64,000 nucleotides of DNA, taken from Arthrobacter dokdonellae (GTDB lineage: Bacteria > Actinomycetota > Actinomycetes > Actinomycetales > Micrococcaceae). Location of the stretch: positions 868,001-932,000 of the forward strand of contig NZ_CP029642.1 of NCBI RefSeq assembly GCF_003268655.1, read 5' to 3'. Of the stretch, positions 49,669 to 57,546 are shown piece after piece. Positions within the stretch are counted from its first letter, which is position 1, and every line of letters starts with the position of its first letter. The notes under the pieces were generated by a model. It worked only from the letters and a program-made list of their open reading frames with translations, was not told where the DNA came from and ran no database searches. Both the position numbers and the translations under genes were made by a program.

Positions 49669-50742
49669 TCAGAGCTGGTTGCCCATCTTGAAACCGCGCT
49701 CCTCGTTGGGCTCACGGGTGTAGGAGAATCCGTCCGCGCCTACGGTGACGGCCATTTCGGAGGATTCGGTCCGCTTGATGACGGGCTGCGGGTTGCCGTC
49801 CAGGTCCAGGACCAGGGAGGCCTCGGTGTACCAGGACGGGACCACGGGGTTCCCCCACCAGTCGCGGCGCTGGTTGTCGTGGACGTCCCAGGTGACCGTG
49901 GGGTTGTCCGGGTCCCCGGTGTAGTAGTCCTGCGTGTAGATCTCCACCCGGTGGTCGTCCGGGTCCAGGATGTACAGGTAGAAGGCGTTGGAGACGCCGT
50001 GGCGGCCGGGGCCGCGCTCGATCCGGTCGGAGATGCGCAGCGCGCCCATCTTGTCGCAGATCTGGATGATGTTGTGCTTCTCGTGCGTGGCGAAGGCGAT
50101 GTGGTGCATGCGGGGGCCGTCTCCGCCGGTCAGGGCGGTGTCGTGCACGGTCTGCTTGCGGTGCATCCAGGCGGCGTAGGTGACGCCGTCGGAGTCCTTG
50201 ATGTCCTCGGAGACGCGGAAGCCCAGGTCCTCGAGGTACTTGCGGCCGCGGGGGACATCGGGGGTGACCTGGTTGAAGTGGTCCAGGCGGACCAGCTCGC
50301 CCGCCGTGTAGAGGTCGTAGCGCTGGGTGAGGCGCTCCACATGGGTGGTTTCGTAAAAGAATTCGTAGGGGAAGCCCAACGGGTCCTCCACGCGGACGGC
50401 GTCGCCGATGCCCTTGACGAAGCCGTCCTTGCGGCGTTCGGTGCGGCAGCCCAGCTCCTTGTAGTAGGCCTCGGCGGCGTCCACCTCGGCGGGGGACTTC
50501 ACCCGGAAGGCGGCGGCGGCGATGGCGGCCACGGGGCCCTGGCGCAGCACCAGGTTGTGGTGGATGAACTCCTCCAAGGAGCGCAGGTAGATGGTGTTTT
50601 CATCTTCCTCGGTGACGTGCAGGCCCAGCACGTCCACGTAGAACGCGCGGGATCTGGCCAGGTCGGTGACGACCATTTCCATGTAGGCGCAGCGGACGAT
50701 GTCCGGTGCGGGGACGGAGGGTGTGGGGATGAAGTCGGTCAT
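49669..50742 (-). CDS. hpaD: Homoprotocatechuate (3,4-dihydroxyphenylacetate) 2,3-dioxygenase
   Basis: A 357-residue extradiol dioxygenase with two vicinal-oxygen-chelate domains. Metal ligands H155, H214 and E267 and active-site residues N157, H200 and Y257 fall at exactly the numbers known for the Brevibacterium Fe-HPCD and Arthrobacter Mn-dependent MndD enzymes. So it belongs to that type and probably keeps its activity; Fe or Mn use cannot be told. It opens the ring of 3,4-dihydroxyphenylacetate to 5-carboxymethyl-2-hydroxymuconate semialdehyde. GAGGAG precedes ATG 50742. It follows hpaE after 27 bases. Confidence 0.97.
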   Translation of the reverse strand: MTDFIPTPSVPAPDIVRCAYMEMVVTDLARSRAFYVDVLGLHVTEEDENTIYLRSLEEFIHHNLVLRQGPVAAIAAAAFRVKSPAEVDAAEAYYKELGCRTERRKDGFVKGIGDAVRVEDPLGFPYEFFYETTHVERLTQRYDLYTAGELVRLDHFNQVTPDVPRGRKYLEDLGFRVSEDIKDSDGVTYAAWMHRKQTVHDTALTGGDGPRMHHIAFATHEKHNIIQICDKMGALRISDRIERGPGRHGVSNAFYLYILDPDDHRVEIYTQDYYTGDPDNPTVTWDVHDNQRRDWWGNPVVPSWYTEASLVLDLDGNPQPVIKRTESSEMAVTVGADGFSYTREPNEERGFKMGNQL

Positions 50743-50769
50743 GGGGAACTCCTCGATGAGTAAGTGTGG

Positions 50770-52275
50770 TCAGTTGGTGGCGGAAGCGCCGAATTTGGGG
50801 GTGTGGACGCTGCCAAGCGTGATGTGCACGGCCTGCTGGTCGGTGTAGAAGTCGATCGAGCGGAAGCCGCCCTCGTGGCCCAGGCCGGAGGCCTTGACCC
50901 CGCCGAACGGGGTGCGCAGGTCGCGGACGTTGTGGCTGTTCAGCCACACCATGCCGGCCTCGACGTTCTGGGCGAAGTTGTGTGCCCGGGTGAGGTTCTG
51001 CGTCCAGATGTAGGCGGCCAGGCCATACTTGACGCCGTTCGCCAAGGTGAGCGCCTCGTCGTCGTTCTCAAAGGGCGTGATGGCCACAACGGGGCCGAAG
51101 ATCTCCTCCTGGAAGATCCGCGCGTCGGGCTTCACGTCGGCGAACACGGTCGGGGCCACGTAGTTGCCGTGCTCCAGCCCTTCGGGGCGCCCGCCGCCGG
51201 CCAGCAGCCGGCCCTCGGACTTGCCGATCTCCACGTAGGACATGACCTTGTTGTAGTGCTCGGGATGGACCAGCGCGCCCACCTCGGTCTTGGGGTCGTG
51301 GGGGTCGCCGACGACGATGTTCTTGGCCCGGGCGGCGTACTTTTCGCAGAATTCGTCGTAGATGCTGCGCTCCACGAGAATGCGGGAGCCGGCCGTGCAG
51401 CGCTCGCCGTTGAGGGAGAAGACGCCGAACAGGGCGGAGTCGATCGCGGCGTCGAGGTCGGCGTCGGCGAAGACCACGCAGGGGCTCTTGCCGCCGAGTT
51501 CCATGGACAGGCCCTTGAGGGACGTGGCGGCGTTGCGGAAGATGGTCTGCCCGGTGGTGGTCTCGCCGGTGAAGGAGATCAGCGGCACGTCCGGGTGTTT
51601 GACGAGGGCGTCGCCGGCGTCCTCGCCGAGGCCGTTGACGAGGTTGAACACGCCGTGCGGGAGGCCGGCCTCTTCAAAGATGGTGGCCCAGAGCGAGGCC
51701 GAGAGGGGGGTGAACTCGGCGGGCTTGAGCACCACGGTGCAGCCGGAGGCGAGCGCGGGGGCCAGCTTCCAGGACTCGAGCATGAACGGCGTGTTCCAGG
51801 GCGTAATGAGGCCAGCGACGCCGATCGGCTTGCGGTTGACGTAGTTGATCTGGGAGCCGGGGACCTTCATGGCGTCGTCAAACTGGGCCACGATCAGGTC
51901 CGCGAAGAAGCGGAAGTTCTCGGCAGCGCGCAGCGCCTGGCCGCGGGCCTGGGTGATGGGCAGGCCGGAGTCGAAGGTCTCCAGCTCGGCCAGCCGGGCC
52001 TCCTGGGCCTCGACGGCGTCGGCGATCTTGTTCAGGACGCGGGCGCGCTCGCGCGGCTTCATGCGCGGCCACGGGCCGTCGGTGAATGCCGTGGTGGCGG
52101 CGGCGACGGCGAGGTCGATGTCCGCCTTCTGCCCGGCCGCGGCCGTGGCGTAGGTGCTGTTGGAGACGGGGTCCAGGACGTCAAAGGTCTCGCCGCCGAC
52201 GGAATCGACAAATTTGCCGTCGATGTAGTGCTGGATGTGCGTGGGCAGGTTCTCCGGAAGGTAGTGCTCAGCCAT
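50770..52275 (-). CDS. hpaE: 5-Carboxymethyl-2-hydroxymuconate semialdehyde dehydrogenase
   Basis: A 501-residue NAD-dependent aldehyde dehydrogenase. TPWNTPFMLE, SFTGETTTGQTIF, SMELGGKSPC and the nucleophile C293 (GERCTAGSRIL) are present. HpaE-like features are HLITPWN-type GVAGLITPWNTP and VWLNSHNVRDLRTPFGG near the end. It oxidises the HpaD ring-cleavage aldehyde. AAAGGA precedes ATG 52275. It lies between the GntR gene and hpaD, which fixes its assignment among aldehyde dehydrogenases. Confidence 0.95.
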   Translation of the reverse strand: MAEHYLPENLPTHIQHYIDGKFVDSVGGETFDVLDPVSNSTYATAAAGQKADIDLAVAAATTAFTDGPWPRMKPRERARVLNKIADAVEAQEARLAELETFDSGLPITQARGQALRAAENFRFFADLIVAQFDDAMKVPGSQINYVNRKPIGVAGLITPWNTPFMLESWKLAPALASGCTVVLKPAEFTPLSASLWATIFEEAGLPHGVFNLVNGLGEDAGDALVKHPDVPLISFTGETTTGQTIFRNAATSLKGLSMELGGKSPCVVFADADLDAAIDSALFGVFSLNGERCTAGSRILVERSIYDEFCEKYAARAKNIVVGDPHDPKTEVGALVHPEHYNKVMSYVEIGKSEGRLLAGGGRPEGLEHGNYVAPTVFADVKPDARIFQEEIFGPVVAITPFENDDEALTLANGVKYGLAAYIWTQNLTRAHNFAQNVEAGMVWLNSHNVRDLRTPFGGVKASGLGHEGGFRSIDFYTDQQAVHITLGSVHTPKFGASATN

Positions 52276-52315
52276 TGAGAATGTCCTTTTCTTCGGGTGT
52301 TCGGGTGGGGGTCTG

Positions 52316-53032
52316 TCAGTACGTGGGCGTCAGCGGGGCGTGTGCCCGCTGGTCGGGGCTGCTGCGGGCCAGATAGGCGTCCAGGGTGGCGCCGCGGTGG
52401 GCGCGCGCCGCGCGTTCCACGGTTTCGGCGTCCGCGCCGCCTTCGAGCAGGTTCAGCAATGCCTCGTGTTCAGCCACGGATTCCCGGGCGCGGCCCGGGA
52501 CGTAGTTGAAGGTGGAGGAGCGCAGTGCCTGCAGCCGGTTCCAGCCGCGGTGGACCAGGTCCAGGATGTGCGGGTTGGGGCAGTTTTCAAACAGGACGCT
52601 GTGGAAGTCCAGGTTCAGCGCCGTGAAGCGGACGGGGTCAAAATGCTCCAGGCACTCGCGCATGGCCGCGTTGACGGCCCTGGCCCGGACGATGTCCTCC
52701 GGCGTGATCAGGGGGGCGGAGAGGGCGGTGGCCGCCCCCTCCACAATGCTGAGCGTCTGCATCGTGTACAGGTACTCGGTGGGGTCGATTCCCGCGACTG
52801 TGGCGCCCACGTTGCGCTCGAAGGTGACGAAGCTTTCGGCCTCCAGGCGGCGGATGGCCTCGCGGACGGGCACCACGCTGAAGCCGAGGTCCTCGGCCAG
52901 CTTGGCCAGCACCAGCCGGTAGCCCGGCGTGTATTCGCCGCCGAGGATTTTCTCCTTGATGGCGGCGTAGGCGCGCTCCGACTTGCTGCCAGCCGTCTCG
53001 CCTGGCCGGTTCCCGGCCGCGGGCGTGGTCAC
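52316..53032 (-). CDS. GntR-family (FadR/FCD) regulator of the hpa operon
   Basis: 238 residues. A winged HTH (SERAYAAIKEKILGGEYTPG, LAEDLGFSVVPVREAIRRLE, AESFVTFERNVGATVAGI) is followed by an FCD helical ligand domain with metal-site His residues (LNLDFHSVLF, SVAEHEALL, RAHRGATLD). The GTG start overlaps the FAH-RraA stop (GTGA), so regulator and enzymes are co-transcribed. The perfect palindrome ATCGTATACGAT upstream of the operon has the GTATAC core expected for this class. Confidence 0.93.
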   Translation of the reverse strand: MTTPAAGNRPGETAGSKSERAYAAIKEKILGGEYTPGYRLVLAKLAEDLGFSVVPVREAIRRLEAESFVTFERNVGATVAGIDPTEYLYTMQTLSIVEGAATALSAPLITPEDIVRARAVNAAMRECLEHFDPVRFTALNLDFHSVLFENCPNPHILDLVHRGWNRLQALRSSTFNYVPGRARESVAEHEALLNLLEGGADAETVERAARAHRGATLDAYLARSSPDQRAHAPLTPTY

Positions 53033-54501
53033 GGCTGCGCCGCGGGGTTCGGATGCGTGAGCGCCCACTCGGCGAACTTCGCCTTCCAGGCCGCGTTCAT
53101 CGGGTAGAGGCCGTCCACGCCGTGGCCCTCCGCGACCATCTCCGCAATGAACGTCTCCTCGTGCTCCTGGGCGATGGCGTCGTCGGCCACTTCCTCCGCC
53201 AACGACGGCGGGATCACCAGCAGGCCGTCCGAGTCGCCGACGATGACGTCCCCGGGCTGGACGGTGGCGCCGCCGCAGGAGATGGTCAGGTCGGTGTCCC
53301 ACGGAATGTGCTTGCGGCCCAGCACGGCGGGGTGGGCGCCGGTGTAGAAGGTGGGCATGTCCAGCGCCGCCACGGCGGCCACGTCTCGCACGCCGCCGTC
53401 GGTCACGATGGCCGCTGCCCCGTTGATTTGGGCGCGCAGGGCCAGGATGTCCCCGACGGTGCCGGTGCCGGGTTCGCCGCGGGCCTCCATGACGAGGACG
53501 TCGCCGTCGTTCAAGGTGTTGATGATGCGCTTTTGGGCGTTATAGCCGCCCCCGTGGACCTTGAACAGGTCCTCCCGGTTGGGCACGTAACGCAGCGTGC
53601 GGGCGGTGCCGGCGATCCGCAGCTCCGGCCGGGTCGACTTCAGGCCGTCGATGCTGACATTGTTCAGGCCGCGCTTGCGAAGCTGGGAGCTGAGCGTGGC
53701 GGTGCCGACGCTGGTCAGCTTGCGCTTGAGCTCGGCGCTCAGGCCCTTCGGGGCCAGTCCGGCGGCCTCGGCGGAGCCCCACGCGTCCTCGCGGTCGGCG
53801 TCGGTGGCTTTCGGCACGTTGCCAAACTCCGCCAGCTCCCCGGTGCCCTGGACGACGGCGGTGCGCAGCCGCCCGGTGGTGAGCCCGGACTCCGGGGCGT
53901 CGACCTCAACCTCGATGACGTCGCCCGGGACAGCAACTGAAGATCCGGCCGGGGTGCCGGTGAGGATGATGTCGCCCGGTTCGAGGGTCATCAGCTGGGA
54001 CAGGTCCGCCACGATCTGGCGGAACGGGAAGATCAGGCCTTTGGTGGTGTCATCCTGGACGAGCTGGCCATTGACCCAGGTGCGCACGCGCAGGGCGGAG
54101 GGATCGACGTCGGCCGCGGGGATCAGGGCCGGGCCGAAGGGGGTGAAGCCGTCGCCGGACTTCGACCGGACGTTGGAGCCCTTGTCCGCGTACTTGAGGT
54201 CGTAGACGCCGAGATCGTTGCTGGCGGTGACGTGCCCGACGTGCTGCCAGGCATCGTCCGGGCTGACGCGGCGCGCCGCCGTGCCGATGACCAGGGCGAT
54301 CTCACCCTCGTAGGCGAGCAGCTCGCAGCCGGCCGGGCGCTCAATCTCCGAGCCGCTCAGGCTCAGGGAGGACGACGCCTTCAGGAAGTAGGACGGCTTG
54401 GCAGGGGTGCGCCCGCGCTGGTCGGCCCGGGACTGGTACGCCAGATGAACGGCGATGACCTTGCCGGCCTGCTTGAGCGTGGCTGCGGTGACTTGTTCCA
54501 C
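53029..54501 (-). CDS. FAH-family / RraA-family fusion enzyme of homoprotocatechuate catabolism
   Basis: 490 residues. Residues 1-215 form a fumarylacetoacetase-type domain: YEGEIALVIGTAARRVS with the metal Glu pair, ASNDLGVYDLKYADKGSNVR, KSGDGFTPFGP and LEPGDIILTGTPAGS. Residues about 230-490 form an RraA-like domain: TATLSSQLRKRG, ILALRAQINGAAAIVTDGGV followed by RD, GATVQPGDVIVGDSDGLLVIP and the closing PMNAAWKAKF. Classical HpaG fuses two FAH domains for decarboxylation and isomerisation; here the second partner is RraA, a fold that includes decarboxylases and aldolases. GTG 54501 has AGGAG 6 bases upstream. First gene of the operon. Confidence 0.92.
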   Translation of the reverse strand: MEQVTAATLKQAGKVIAVHLAYQSRADQRGRTPAKPSYFLKASSSLSLSGSEIERPAGCELLAYEGEIALVIGTAARRVSPDDAWQHVGHVTASNDLGVYDLKYADKGSNVRSKSGDGFTPFGPALIPAADVDPSALRVRTWVNGQLVQDDTTKGLIFPFRQIVADLSQLMTLEPGDIILTGTPAGSSVAVPGDVIEVEVDAPESGLTTGRLRTAVVQGTGELAEFGNVPKATDADREDAWGSAEAAGLAPKGLSAELKRKLTSVGTATLSSQLRKRGLNNVSIDGLKSTRPELRIAGTARTLRYVPNREDLFKVHGGGYNAQKRIINTLNDGDVLVMEARGEPGTGTVGDILALRAQINGAAAIVTDGGVRDVAAVAALDMPTFYTGAHPAVLGRKHIPWDTDLTISCGGATVQPGDVIVGDSDGLLVIPPSLAEEVADDAIAQEHEETFIAEMVAEGHGVDGLYPMNAAWKAKFAEWALTHPNPAAQP

Positions 54502-54565
54502 GGAACACTCCTGTGATGGGTTTGCTGTGCGGGCCCTTGCCTGCGGCCCCGATATCAAGTACGAA

Positions 54566-54577
54566 ATCGTATACGAT
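54566..54577. promoter_or_regulatory. GntR-type operator ATCGTATACGAT
   Basis: A perfect 12-bp palindrome 65 bases upstream of the hpa operon start, in an AT-rich promoter-like stretch (AAATCGTATACGATTATCCT). Confidence 0.75.
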
Positions 54578-54702
54578 TATCCTAGCGTGGTGGCCTCGGT
54601 CACGTCAAGCCCCCGCAGCGGTCGTTTTCGGAGCCGCCGCTGGAGCGCATCGGCCCTTGCGGTGATTGAAAATGCAGCTGATGCGGTTTGGTGGCCAATT
54701 TA

Positions 54703-54784
54703 AGCGCATCTGCTGCCGTTTCGATCTGGATCCGGGCCGGCGCAGCGCATCTGCTGCAGTTTCGATCCTGATCCGGGGCGGCGC
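54703..54784. repeat. Two tandem 41-bp repeats
   Basis: AGCGCATCTGCTGC followed by GTTTCGATC, GATCCGGG and CGGCGC repeats at 54703-54743 and 54744-54784 with a few changes. A weaker half copy (CAGCTGATGCGGTTT) lies just before. Copy 2 ends 14 bases before the IclR stop. Confidence 0.85.
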
Positions 54785-54797
54785 CAGTCGCCAGGGA

Positions 54798-55526
54798 CTA
54801 TTGCAGCTGTCCTTCGATGGCGCGGGCGCTGGCGGCCAGCCGCGCGCCGATGGCGGCCGGATCCGCGCTGGGCCCGAGCGAGACCACGCAGATGGCCGCC
54901 GGCATGCCGCCGGGGATGTGGATGGGTGCGGCGATCGCGGCGACGCCGGGGAGGACCTCGTCGTGGCTGGTGGCGAATCCGGCCGTCCGGGCCGCGCGTG
55001 CTTCGGGCCGGTAGGGCAGGCCGGGTGCCAGCCGCTCCCAGGCGTCTTCGCTGATGGCGGACTGGATGGCAATGCCGGGCGCGCCGGAACTGAAGGAGTG
55101 GCGCGTGCCCGGGCGTTGGGCCAGCGTGGCACCGGAATGACGCGGCTCCACTGTCAGGAGGGTGACGGAATCGCGGTGGTCCCACACGGCAATAAACGCC
55201 GTCATGGACAGTTCGTTGGCCAGTTCGGTCAGTTCAGGCAGTGACGCCGTCTGGAGGTCGCGGTTGACACCCCGGGCGAGCGCCGCCAGCCCGGGGCCAG
55301 CCTGGACGCGGCCGGCGTCGTCCCGCATCAAGAGCGAGTGGTCCTCCAGCGTGCGCAGGATACGGTAGGCGATGGAGCGGTGCACGCCCAGCGCCTCGGA
55401 GAGCTCGGCGATCGTCAGGGGGGACTGGGCCTCGGCCAGGATCTCCAACGCCCGGATGCCGCGGGAGAGGGTCTGGGAGTGGGCGGGTACTTTCGCCGGG
55501 CGGCTGTCCATTGCGTCTGTGCTCAC
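54798..55526 (-). CDS. IclR-family transcriptional regulator
   Basis: 242 residues. N-terminal winged HTH (SRGIRALEILAEAQSPLTIA, LSEALGVHRSIAYRILRTLE) and C-terminal IclR effector domain (LANELSMTAFIAVWDHRDSV, HSFSSGAPGIAI, GVAAIAAPIHIPGGMPAAI). GTG 55526 start. It lies upstream of the hpa operon on the same strand and may control it or the permease gene. A GTTCG-N5-CGAAC site (55653) is 127 bases upstream. Confidence 0.93.
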   Translation of the reverse strand: MSTDAMDSRPAKVPAHSQTLSRGIRALEILAEAQSPLTIAELSEALGVHRSIAYRILRTLEDHSLLMRDDAGRVQAGPGLAALARGVNRDLQTASLPELTELANELSMTAFIAVWDHRDSVTLLTVEPRHSGATLAQRPGTRHSFSSGAPGIAIQSAISEDAWERLAPGLPYRPEARAARTAGFATSHDEVLPGVAAIAAPIHIPGGMPAAICVVSLGPSADPAAIGARLAASARAIEGQLQ

Positions 55527-55652
55527 GTCATCTTCCTGTCCAGCGGCCTGCAGGCGGTCGCGGCATGCGGTGCGGTCTACACGCCGATACCTGCGCGGGC
55601 CTCGTTGTTGTGGTTGCCCTCACAATCAATTTATCCCATATTAGGACACGTG

Positions 55653-55667
55653 GTTCGGATATCGAAC
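55653..55667. promoter_or_regulatory. GTTCGGATATCGAAC inverted repeat
   Basis: GTTCG/CGAAC arms around GATAT in the promoter region upstream of the IclR gene; size and form fit an IclR-family operator. Confidence 0.5.
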
Positions 55668-55707
55668 TCTGCCTCGAGCGGCAGGCGCGGCCGGTCTCAC
55701 AACGGAA

Positions 55708-55735
55708 GGGCGTCCCGGCGGATGCCGGGACGCCC
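55708..55735 (-). terminator. Terminator of the APC permease gene
   Basis: GGGCGTCCCGGC (55708-55719) and GCCGGGACGCCC (55724-55735) form a perfect 12-bp stem with a 4-base loop, 21 bases after the permease stop. Confidence 0.85.
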
Positions 55736-55755
55736 AGAAGCGCGTGCCGAAGCCC

Positions 55756-57258
55756 TCAGTCGGAGGTGTCCGGCGCCCCGCCGAAGCCGATTCCCCGGTA
55801 AATCTCCGGGCGGTCGCGCTTCAGCCGCAAGCCCCAGAAGAGGCCGGCAATGCCCGGCACCACCACCAGCGCCGGCAGAATGACCGAAAGCGGGGAAAAG
55901 CCTTCGGTTCCGATCAGCACATTGAAGTTCACCACGATCAGCACAAACACCGCGCCCAGGCTCAGCGTGGCCAGGGCGGGCGCCACCAGCCGGGTCCACA
56001 GGGAATACCCGGCCGCGTGCTTGCGGAAGTAGCCAATGACGGCCACCGAGATCAGGACCAGCAGCAGCACGAGGCCGAAGGCCGCCGTGTTGGTCAGCCA
56101 CGTGAAGAAGGTCAGGACCGGGTACAGCTCGCCGAGCGATGAACCAATCCCGGCGACGGCAAACACTGCCAGCATGACCAAGGCCAGCGCGGACTGGGTC
56201 AGCGAACCGGCGACAGGGGCGTGCCGGGCATTGACACGGGCAAACCCGCGCGGCAACACGCTTTCGCGGCCCAGCGAGAACACATACCGGGCCACCGCGT
56301 TGTGGAACGCGATCAGGGCCGCCAGCAGGCTCGTGATGAACAGCACCTGGGCGATGTCGGAGACAATCACCTCGCCATGGCCGGACAGGAAGACAAACAA
56401 CAGGTCCGGACCAAATTTCTGCGACTCGGCGATGATCTTGCCGGGACCGGTGCCGATGGTCATGGCCCAGCCGGAGAATGCGTAGAACAGGGAGATGATG
56501 CCCACGGCAATGTACGTGGCGCGGGCGATGGACCGGGCCGGGTCCTTTGCTTCCTCGCTGTAGATGGCGGCCGACTCAAATCCCATGAAGGCCGCCATGC
56601 TGAACGCCAGTGCGGCGCCAACGCCGGCCGTGAACAAGTTCGACGGCGCCAAACCAGCACCGCTGACACCTTCCGGACTCACTGCGAAGGCGACCAGGTC
56701 GAAAACGATGACCGCCACGAACTCCAGCCCCACGAGGATGCCGATGATCTTGGCGGACAGGTCAACCTTGTTGATGCCCAGCCAGCCGACAATGACGAAG
56801 CCCACCAGTGCCGTGACCCACCAGGGGACGTTGAGCCCCAGCTTGGCATTGACAAAGGACGCCGACGCAAAGCCGAAGAGGCCGTAGATGCCGATCTGCA
56901 TCGCGTTGTAGGAGACAAGCGCCACCCAGGCCGCGGCCACCCCCGTGGCCCGGCCAATCCCCTGGGCAATATAGGCGTAAAACGCGCCGGCATTGCGGAT
57001 GTGGGCGCTCATTGCCGCGTAGCCGACGGCGAAGAGGACCAGGCAGACGCCGAGGACGATGAACGACAGAGGGATGCCGACGTTTCCCGTGACCGCAAAG
57101 TTGCTGGGGATGCCGCCTGCAACCACCGTCAGCGGCGCCGAGGCGGCGATGATCATGAAGACGAGGGCGGGCACGCCGAGCGTGCGCTTGCTTAGGCCTT
57201 GGGTGTCCCCGTTGCCGGCGGCGGGGCCGGCGGACGGAAGGGTCTTTTCGTGTGACAT
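55756..57258 (-). CDS. APC-family amino acid/amine permease
   Basis: 500 residues with about 12-13 membrane segments. APC features are FMIIAASAPLTVVAGGIPSN in helix 1, HIRNAGAFYAYIAQGIGRAT in helix 3 and FMGFESAAIYSEEAKDPARS in helix 6/7. This subgroup often sits beside amine oxidase or aldehyde dehydrogenase genes. GGAGG 5 bases before ATG 57258. Together with the aldehyde dehydrogenase, FeaR-like regulator and amine oxidase it suggests uptake of an aromatic amine; amino acid uptake cannot be excluded. Confidence 0.9.
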   Translation of the reverse strand: MSHEKTLPSAGPAAGNGDTQGLSKRTLGVPALVFMIIAASAPLTVVAGGIPSNFAVTGNVGIPLSFIVLGVCLVLFAVGYAAMSAHIRNAGAFYAYIAQGIGRATGVAAAWVALVSYNAMQIGIYGLFGFASASFVNAKLGLNVPWWVTALVGFVIVGWLGINKVDLSAKIIGILVGLEFVAVIVFDLVAFAVSPEGVSGAGLAPSNLFTAGVGAALAFSMAAFMGFESAAIYSEEAKDPARSIARATYIAVGIISLFYAFSGWAMTIGTGPGKIIAESQKFGPDLLFVFLSGHGEVIVSDIAQVLFITSLLAALIAFHNAVARYVFSLGRESVLPRGFARVNARHAPVAGSLTQSALALVMLAVFAVAGIGSSLGELYPVLTFFTWLTNTAAFGLVLLLVLISVAVIGYFRKHAAGYSLWTRLVAPALATLSLGAVFVLIVVNFNVLIGTEGFSPLSVILPALVVVPGIAGLFWGLRLKRDRPEIYRGIGFGGAPDTSD

Positions 57259-57434
57259 TAAAACCTCCAGTGGGAGAATAAAGATACCTTCAGTGTGGCA
57301 GGTGTCACAGGGCGTGTCTTGTTGTTCGCGGCACCGCGATTGACTTCCAGTGCAGGCTTCCCGGCCCCGCCGCGAAAGCGCCAGCGGTGAAAACGTTGTC
57401 GAAGCGCAGGCCCGGGGGAGACGGGCAGGAAAGA

Positions 57435-57465
57435 GGACCGCAACCCCAGAATGTGGTCGCGGTCC
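57435..57465 (-). terminator. Terminator of the aldehyde dehydrogenase gene
   Basis: GGACCGCAACC (57435-57445) pairs with GGTCGCGGTCC (57455-57465) with one mismatch, 82 bases after the stop. The remaining sequence of 57259-57546 shows only the permease promoter region. Confidence 0.6.
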
Positions 57466-57546
57466 CTCCCCGGCCTCCAAGCGCCCCCCGGCCTGCAAAG
57501 CCGCCGTCGGGGCCGTCCGGACCTCGGGCCCGCCGGCGGCGGCAGA

